A DNA stretch of 64,000 nucleotides from JAXGZG01 sp040771825 (GTDB lineage: Bacteria > Bacillota > Sulfobacillia > Fermentithermobacillales > Fermentithermobacillaceae), in the NCBI GenBank assembly GCA_040771825.1, contig JAXGZG010000002.1:124001-188000 (forward strand), in the 5' to 3' direction. The position numbers and the translations under genes are program-made. Position 1 is the first letter of the stretch. Each line of letters begins with the position of its first letter. The notes under the pieces were generated by a model. The model did not search any database. It saw only the letters and a list, made by a program, of their open reading frames with translations, and had not been told where the DNA came from. This document shows positions 59,826 through 64,000 of the stretch, piece after piece.

Positions 59826-60638
59826 CTACTTGAGTCTCAGGATAGCCCTGGCTTCTTCAGGCTTCGCTATTGGCCTTCCAACTTCCTTGGCTATCCTTAC
59901 GATTCTGGAAACCAGTTCAGCGTTGGACTTGGCCAGAACTCCTCGGCTGTAATATATGTTGTCTTCGAAACCGACTCTGACGTGGCCTCCTAGGACAGTC
60001 GCCATGGCGCCCAAGGGTAGCTCGTGTCTTCCTATACCCGCAACTGTCCAGGTGCAACCATCGGGAATGAGGTTCATGAGGTGCACAAGGTTACGGGGAT
60101 CTCCCGATATGCCCCCAGGAACGCCCATGACGAAGTCGAAATGCCCGGGCAGATCCACATGCCCTCTCTGGGCCAATCGCATGGCGTTCTCCACCATGCC
60201 TGCGTCGAAGATCTCAAATTCGGGTTTGACACCTTGTTCTCTTAGGGCTTTTGCGATCCGTTCAATGTCGCCTTTAGAGTTGACGAATATTCCATCGCCA
60301 AAGTTTACCGTCCCACAAGTAAGTGTTGCCATTTCGGGCCGAAGCGATACCGGGCCAAGCCTTTCGTCCACGGTCATCCCAACTGCTCCGCCAGTGGAGA
60401 CCTGGATAATCATGTCGGTCTTGGATTTCACCAAGTCGATGATTTCCCGGTATACATCTGGCGATTGGGTGGAGTTGCCGTCTTTGTCTCTGGCGTGTAG
60501 GTGAGCCAAGGATGCGCCTTCGTTCCAAGCCCTGTAGCACTCTTCCGCAATCTCTTGGGGGCTCAGGGGTATGTTTGGATTGTCTTTTCTGGTAACTTCC
60601 GCTCCGATGGGTGCTACGGTGATTATGATGGGATCCAT
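59826..60638 (-). CDS. kce: 3-keto-5-aminohexanoate cleavage enzyme family (BKACE)
   Basis: 270 aa from the ATG at 60638, 8 bases after GGAG. A zinc-dependent TIM-barrel enzyme of the beta-keto acid cleavage family: PIIITVAPIGAEVTR start, metal ligands in SLAHLHARD, VSTGGAVGM and the long conserved GTVNFGDGIFVNS. It condenses or cleaves a beta-keto acid with acetyl-CoA; in lysine fermenters it cleaves 3-keto-5-aminohexanoate. The neighbouring kal-like gene supports that substrate. kamA, kamDE and kdd are not here. Confidence 0.85.
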   Translation of the reverse strand: MDPIIITVAPIGAEVTRKDNPNIPLSPQEIAEECYRAWNEGASLAHLHARDKDGNSTQSPDVYREIIDLVKSKTDMIIQVSTGGAVGMTVDERLGPVSLRPEMATLTCGTVNFGDGIFVNSKGDIERIAKALREQGVKPEFEIFDAGMVENAMRLAQRGHVDLPGHFDFVMGVPGGISGDPRNLVHLMNLIPDGCTWTVAGIGRHELPLGAMATVLGGHVRVGFEDNIYYSRGVLAKSNAELVSRIVRIAKEVGRPIAKPEEARAILRLK

Positions 60639-60863
60639 TAGCATCTCTCCAGTCTCCCGGTGACTCTCGGGTAGGTCTATCTGTCAATCTTGAGTCAAGG
60701 GGATATTTCGGGTTTGCAGGGGCGAATTCCTGCAAGGGGAGAGAATCGAGCTAGGCCAAGTGGGCGCACTTGGCGGCCCAAGAGACCTTGCCGGAAGAAG
60801 CAGCATGGTCCCCGGCGGGGCCGCAAGTGTGGAAGCTCTGGGCGCACAAACCTAGCCGGGTAC

Positions 60864-61268
60864 TCAGTCGCGTTTCGGCTTAGGAACCACCACCGTCCCT
60901 CTAGCCCTAGCTACCAGCACAGGCTCGGGAAGGACTGTAGCGGCAGTGGGGCCTTGTTCGGGGTTAGGCTCGATGACCCTCCACGCATCCATTTCGATCT
61001 GCCGTGACCTTCTACCCATTTTGGTGATCCTGCCGCGGATTTCGATGAAATCCCCAGCTCTCACAGGCTCTTTGAACTCCACGAGGTCGTATGAGGCAAA
61101 GAGCCCCTCGTCACCATCGGACCTTATGCAGAGCTCCGTGGCCACATCGCCAAAATACTCCATAACCTTAGCGCCGGCTGCAATTCCCCCAGCGTAATGA
61201 ACATCGGTCTGGGAGACTCGCACCCTGATTAGGGCAGTTATTGACTCTAAGAAGTCTGGTGTGTTCAT
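60864..61268 (-). CDS. kal: 3-aminobutyryl-CoA ammonia-lyase-like hotdog protein
   Basis: 134-aa hotdog-fold protein resembling Kal of lysine fermentation, which removes ammonia from 3-aminobutyryl-CoA, the product of Kce. Visible features: RVRVSQTDVHYAGGIAAGAKVMEYFGD and FKEPVRAGDFIEIRGRI. GGAGG lies 8 bases before the ATG. It is followed at 225 bases by kce; the gap contains no gene. Confidence 0.8.
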   Translation of the reverse strand: MNTPDFLESITALIRVRVSQTDVHYAGGIAAGAKVMEYFGDVATELCIRSDGDEGLFASYDLVEFKEPVRAGDFIEIRGRITKMGRRSRQIEMDAWRVIEPNPEQGPTAATVLPEPVLVARARGTVVVPKPKRD

Positions 61269-61355
61269 TAGGATGACCTCCGTTCGTTTGTTGTCACAGT
61301 CCTGTGAGTTCCAATTGACTAAGTCTCGAGGGCTTTAGTCCTAGTGTCCTGGACC

Positions 61356-62804
61356 CTACTCCCAGCCTCCTGACTGCACTCTGTTTCTCAGTATCTCAAT
61401 GCCCTTTTCTTTGATAGGGTCCCCTAAGTCTTTCACCTTCTGGATGCAGGCTACTCCCACGACGTTCATCATGGTTTCGCTTACAGAACCGCTGTAATCC
61501 AGCTCGTGTGCTTTGCAGAAAGCTGCTACGGCGCCGGCGGTTTTGGGACCGAACACGCCGTCAAGCTCGCCTACCTCGTATCCGAGGAAATCTAGGTTCT
61601 CTTGCACCGCCAGAACATCCAGTCCAACCATCCCGCGCCTCAAAATACGTTTGAACTTGGGAGCGGCAGGTATCTTGACCTCGGGAACTGTCAAAGGATA
61701 GTCGGGCGCCAGGCCCTCGTCTTCGATGGCTTGTCCCCCCGGAGTTCGGTATTCGGCGATTGTGAGTTTGACTCCGCCCATGTCGTCGCCTAGGTCAACT
61801 AGGGTCTGGATGCATCCTTTGCCGAAAGTCTTCTCGCCTACAAGCACGCCCACGCCGCGGTCACGAATGGCGCCGGCCAGTATTTCGGAAGCGCTGGCAG
61901 TACCGCCGTTAATAAGTACAACGACGGGTATGGGCTCGATATCTTCTGGGTTCTCGATGACATCCTTGAGGTCCTTTCGAACCAGTTCAACGATGGGGCC
62001 TTTGGGAACCAGGTGAGAGGCCATTTCTACGCAAACGTTTACGAGACCCCCAGGGTTGTCGCGAAGATCCAACACGAGCCCCTTCATACCCAGGCTCCTC
62101 AGAGATCCGACCACCAACGGAAAACTCGTACCTGCCTCTTCGGAGAACTGCATGACACGAATGTAGTGAAGGTCTTCTCCCAAACCTTTCACTTCCATAG
62201 ATGGCTGCACGATCTTGGCTCGAACAATTTTGAGGCTCCGGAGTTCTCCAGTCGATGGCCTGAGGAAGATAGTTTCTACGGCCGTGCCTGGATCGCCTCT
62301 CAGGAGGACAGCAGCATCACTGGGCAGTCTCCCTTTCATGTCCTTGCTGTCTACGGAGACAATCACATCCCCCGCCTTGAGCCCTGCTGCTTGCGCAGGT
62401 GACCCCGGGAAGACTCCCATAATCATCAACATGCCGTCAACCAGCTCAATGGTAACGCCTATCCCTCCGTACTCGCCTTCAAGATCAGATACCCAGTCCT
62501 CCATCTGCTCAGGAGTAAAATACTGAGAATACCGGTCACCCAAGGCTTCCATCATTCCCCTAATGGCGCCCTTGTACAAAAGGTCAAGAGAAATGTCCTT
62601 GGTATGATATTCCCTTATCAGATCCTGCACCTCAGAAAACACCCTGAATAGCTCGGCTTGCTCTTTGGTGAGTACTACAGACTCAAACCCTGCCTCTTGG
62701 GGTAACATCAATTCCTGGGAATGCATCACTCCCCCGGGGATAAGGGCAAGGATCATGACTAGGAGCATGGTCAAAGCCGTCTTGCGAGTTGTGGAGCGTC
62801 TCAT
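61356..62804 (-). CDS. S41 peptidase with PDZ and peptidoglycan-binding domains
   Basis: 482-aa exported carboxy-terminal processing protease. Signal peptide about 1-30, PDZ domain about 110-190 (GSPAQAAGLKAGDVIVSVD), S41 domain about 195-375 with Ser in INGGTASASEIL and Lys in GEKTFGKG, and a C-terminal peptidoglycan-binding domain about 395-470 (GMVGLDVLAVQENLDFLGY, GVFGPKTAGAVAAF). Role is processing of wall-associated or exported proteins. It is the second S41 gene in the window besides ctpB. Confidence 0.92.
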   Translation of the reverse strand: MRRSTTRKTALTMLLVMILALIPGGVMHSQELMLPQEAGFESVVLTKEQAELFRVFSEVQDLIREYHTKDISLDLLYKGAIRGMMEALGDRYSQYFTPEQMEDWVSDLEGEYGGIGVTIELVDGMLMIMGVFPGSPAQAAGLKAGDVIVSVDSKDMKGRLPSDAAVLLRGDPGTAVETIFLRPSTGELRSLKIVRAKIVQPSMEVKGLGEDLHYIRVMQFSEEAGTSFPLVVGSLRSLGMKGLVLDLRDNPGGLVNVCVEMASHLVPKGPIVELVRKDLKDVIENPEDIEPIPVVVLINGGTASASEILAGAIRDRGVGVLVGEKTFGKGCIQTLVDLGDDMGGVKLTIAEYRTPGGQAIEDEGLAPDYPLTVPEVKIPAAPKFKRILRRGMVGLDVLAVQENLDFLGYEVGELDGVFGPKTAGAVAAFCKAHELDYSGSVSETMMNVVGVACIQKVKDLGDPIKEKGIEILRNRVQSGGWE

Positions 62805-62816
62805 GGTGAAAGTCTC

Positions 62817-64000
62817 CTATTCGTGAATAGTCTTCTGCTTGGGATACCTCCCCGGATGCTCGGCATATAGCTCCAGACCTTCGAGGCTATCCTTATTGAG
62901 AATGGTTATGGCTTTCCCGTTGCGCAATTGGAACCACACATCGCCCAGACGCACTAAGGCATCAACTGGCTTGAATGTGGCTGAATCCCACGCTGACAAC
63001 GTCACCATGGTGCGTCCATTGACTGAACTCCCTGTTCCGGCGTACGCCACGATGCTGGGAGTGGAGCTAGTAACGGTCAACGGTATAAGGTTCCTTAACG
63101 CTCCGGTTGTGTCATCCCAAAGTGCAAGATATATCCGGTTCTCTTTCGTAGGCGAGAAGCGATTTGGAGCCAACACCCTAATTGTCCTGTCGCTACCCTT
63201 AGGCCAGGCAAACTGCGTGCTTCCGGTGGACACTTCTGAAGCCTGGTAGCCAGCCTGGTCTCGGGCAATGACCGTGGTCCATTTGAACGTCGTCTGGCTT
63301 TCCCGAAGTCCCTTGACTTCAATGTACGCTATGTACTGACCGGGGGTCGGATTCATCAAAGTCAGCGCTTCATCAACCGATCCCGCTTTGGCCGAAGCTT
63401 TTACCTCAGCCCAGCGGTTAGCGGTCTTGTCAAGATGATACAGGTAGATGTCTATATCGGCTGCAGGGTCAGAGACCTCTGAGACGCTCAAATGCAGGTA
63501 TCGAGTACCCTCCGTCACCCCTGTTACCGACTTGGGCATTGATACTGATGACGATGCCATGAGCCTCTCGACCGACACCTCACCGGTCTTGCCCGGTTCA
63601 ATTACCGTGGGCCTGCACTGAAATTCGGCACTAGGGCTGAAGACGCGAATTTCTCCTGTAGCAGGTTGACTCGCATCGGGTGGTATCGTGAGTGGCCAGT
63701 ACGCTCCGGTGGGTGCCAGGCCCCCTTTGGTGAACGTCAAGCGGAATGACGCTTCAGCCACTCCAAAAACCTCTGAAGCGGGGTCGCTGACCACGACCGT
63801 TTCCCACACTCCAGAACCTGGAAGCCTAACGTCAACTTGATCCCTGACCCCTACAGATCCCGCTCCGATCCACGGACCTTCGTGGACCAGCCATCCTCTG
63901 TCGTCATAGACATACAGTCTCTCGCGGCCTCGCGGCTTGCCATCCGCAGTCTTGGGCACTTCAAGAGCAATTGACAAGGTCTCGGCACCAGGGTCGATGC
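62817..64000 (-). CDS. C-terminal part of a secreted beta-sandwich protein
   Basis: At least 394 residues, open at the window edge, so the N terminus lies to the right. The visible part is beta-rich with repeated modules: an Fn3-like segment (YVYDDRGWLVHEGPW, VWETVVVSDP), then one with DIDIYLYHLDKTANRW and NPTPGQYIAYIEVKG, which is reminiscent of the C-terminal regions of subtilase-family (S8) peptidases. No active-site segment is visible. A call as subtilase tail is tentative. Near to the S41 gene downstream (12 bases). Confidence 0.5.
   Translation of the reverse strand, partial: IDPGAETLSIALEVPKTADGKPRGRERLYVYDDRGWLVHEGPWIGAGSVGVRDQVDVRLPGSGVWETVVVSDPASEVFGVAEASFRLTFTKGGLAPTGAYWPLTIPPDASQPATGEIRVFSPSAEFQCRPTVIEPGKTGEVSVERLMASSSVSMPKSVTGVTEGTRYLHLSVSEVSDPAADIDIYLYHLDKTANRWAEVKASAKAGSVDEALTLMNPTPGQYIAYIEVKGLRESQTTFKWTTVIARDQAGYQASEVSTGSTQFAWPKGSDRTIRVLAPNRFSPTKENRIYLALWDDTTGALRNLIPLTVTSSTPSIVAYAGTGSSVNGRTMVTLSAWDSATFKPVDALVRLGDVWFQLRNGKAITILNKDSLEGLELYAEHPGRYPKQKTIHE

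Noticed and set aside
1..64000. tRNA, rRNA, insertion sequence or prophage genes
   Set aside because: None recognised by eye on either strand. This is not a substitute for a covariance-model scan.

Overview
The window looks like chromosomal DNA of an endospore-forming, probably anaerobic member of the Bacillota (Clostridia in the broad sense), with moderately high G+C judged by eye. The evidence is spoIID, a spoIIQ-like gene and spoIIID, whiA, the ftsE-ftsX-ctpB-minJ-uvrBAC order, rho-rpmE-yqhQ-prfA-prmC-sua5-rpiB-ywlG-comEB-wecB order, long-form hpf, flgM next to comF, and csaB/tagA surface-polymer genes. I cannot name a genus. Of about 61 genes only four (whiA, csaB, a cold-shock gene and a DUF4143 ATPase) lie on the + strand. 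I saw no tRNA, rRNA, insertion sequence or CRISPR array.

Layout. 1-3.3 kb: whiA facing three minus-strand genes (DUF2089 regulator, DUF4097 beta-repeat protein, small SHOCT-like protein) that share a short helical motif. 3.3-10.1 kb: uvrB-uvrA-uvrC excision repair operon with its own sigma-A promoter. 10.2-15.5 kb: ftsE-ftsX-M23 hydrolase-ctpB-minJ-like division and wall-remodelling cluster. 15.5-19.4 kb: split transketolase, tagA-like glycosyltransferase and divergent csaB. 19.5-28.3 kb: secA, prfB (with programmed frameshift) and hpf, with an HD-GYP protein, a DUF5317 protein, a frameshifted conserved gene and a nucleotidyltransferase-like gene between hpf and secA. 28.3-33.4 kb: csp, flgM, comF, a GGDEF protein, metK and fabZ. 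33.5-38.6 kb: spoIIID, spoIIQ-like, spoIID and murA, interrupted by the opposite-strand ATPase. 38.7-47.5 kb: a complete V/A-type ATPase operon. 47.6-58.8 kb: wecB, wecA, comEB, ywlG, rpiB, a Sua5/arginine-phosphatase fusion, prmC, prfA, yqhQ, rpmE, rho. 58.8-64 kb: transaldolase, a kal/kce pair, an S41 peptidase and the end of a secreted protein.

How the genes fit together. Much of the window is housekeeping: DNA repair, secretion, translation termination (both release factors plus their methylase), ribosome hibernation, cell division and wall precursor supply (wecA/wecB, murA, tagA, csaB). The sporulation genes carry promoter-like sequences of the compartment-specific types expected for them: sigma-F type before spoIIQ and sigma-E type before spoIID. 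The V-ATPase sits in the slot between wecB and murA/spoIID where many Bacillota carry the F-type atp operon. Its proteolipid keeps the residues that bind sodium in Enterococcus hirae NtpK, so a sodium-coupled enzyme is a reasonable inference.

The most unusual points are: (i) the V-ATPase in the canonical F-ATPase locus; (ii) a single polypeptide joining threonylcarbamoyl-AMP synthase to a YwlE-type arginine phosphatase; (iii) a roughly 350-residue low-complexity N-terminal extension of Rho containing a six-unit 18-bp tandem repeat; (iv) a DUF4143 ATPase inserted into the spoIID-spoIIQ interval behind a perfect 15-bp inverted repeat that contains its -10 box; (v) a three-gene module sharing one SHOCT-like helix; (vi) tandem DnaA-box-like sites upstream of the cold-shock promoter; and (vii) several hairpins placed over ribosome binding sites. 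I found no single locus that I can confidently call an undescribed system; items ii, iv and v are the best candidates.
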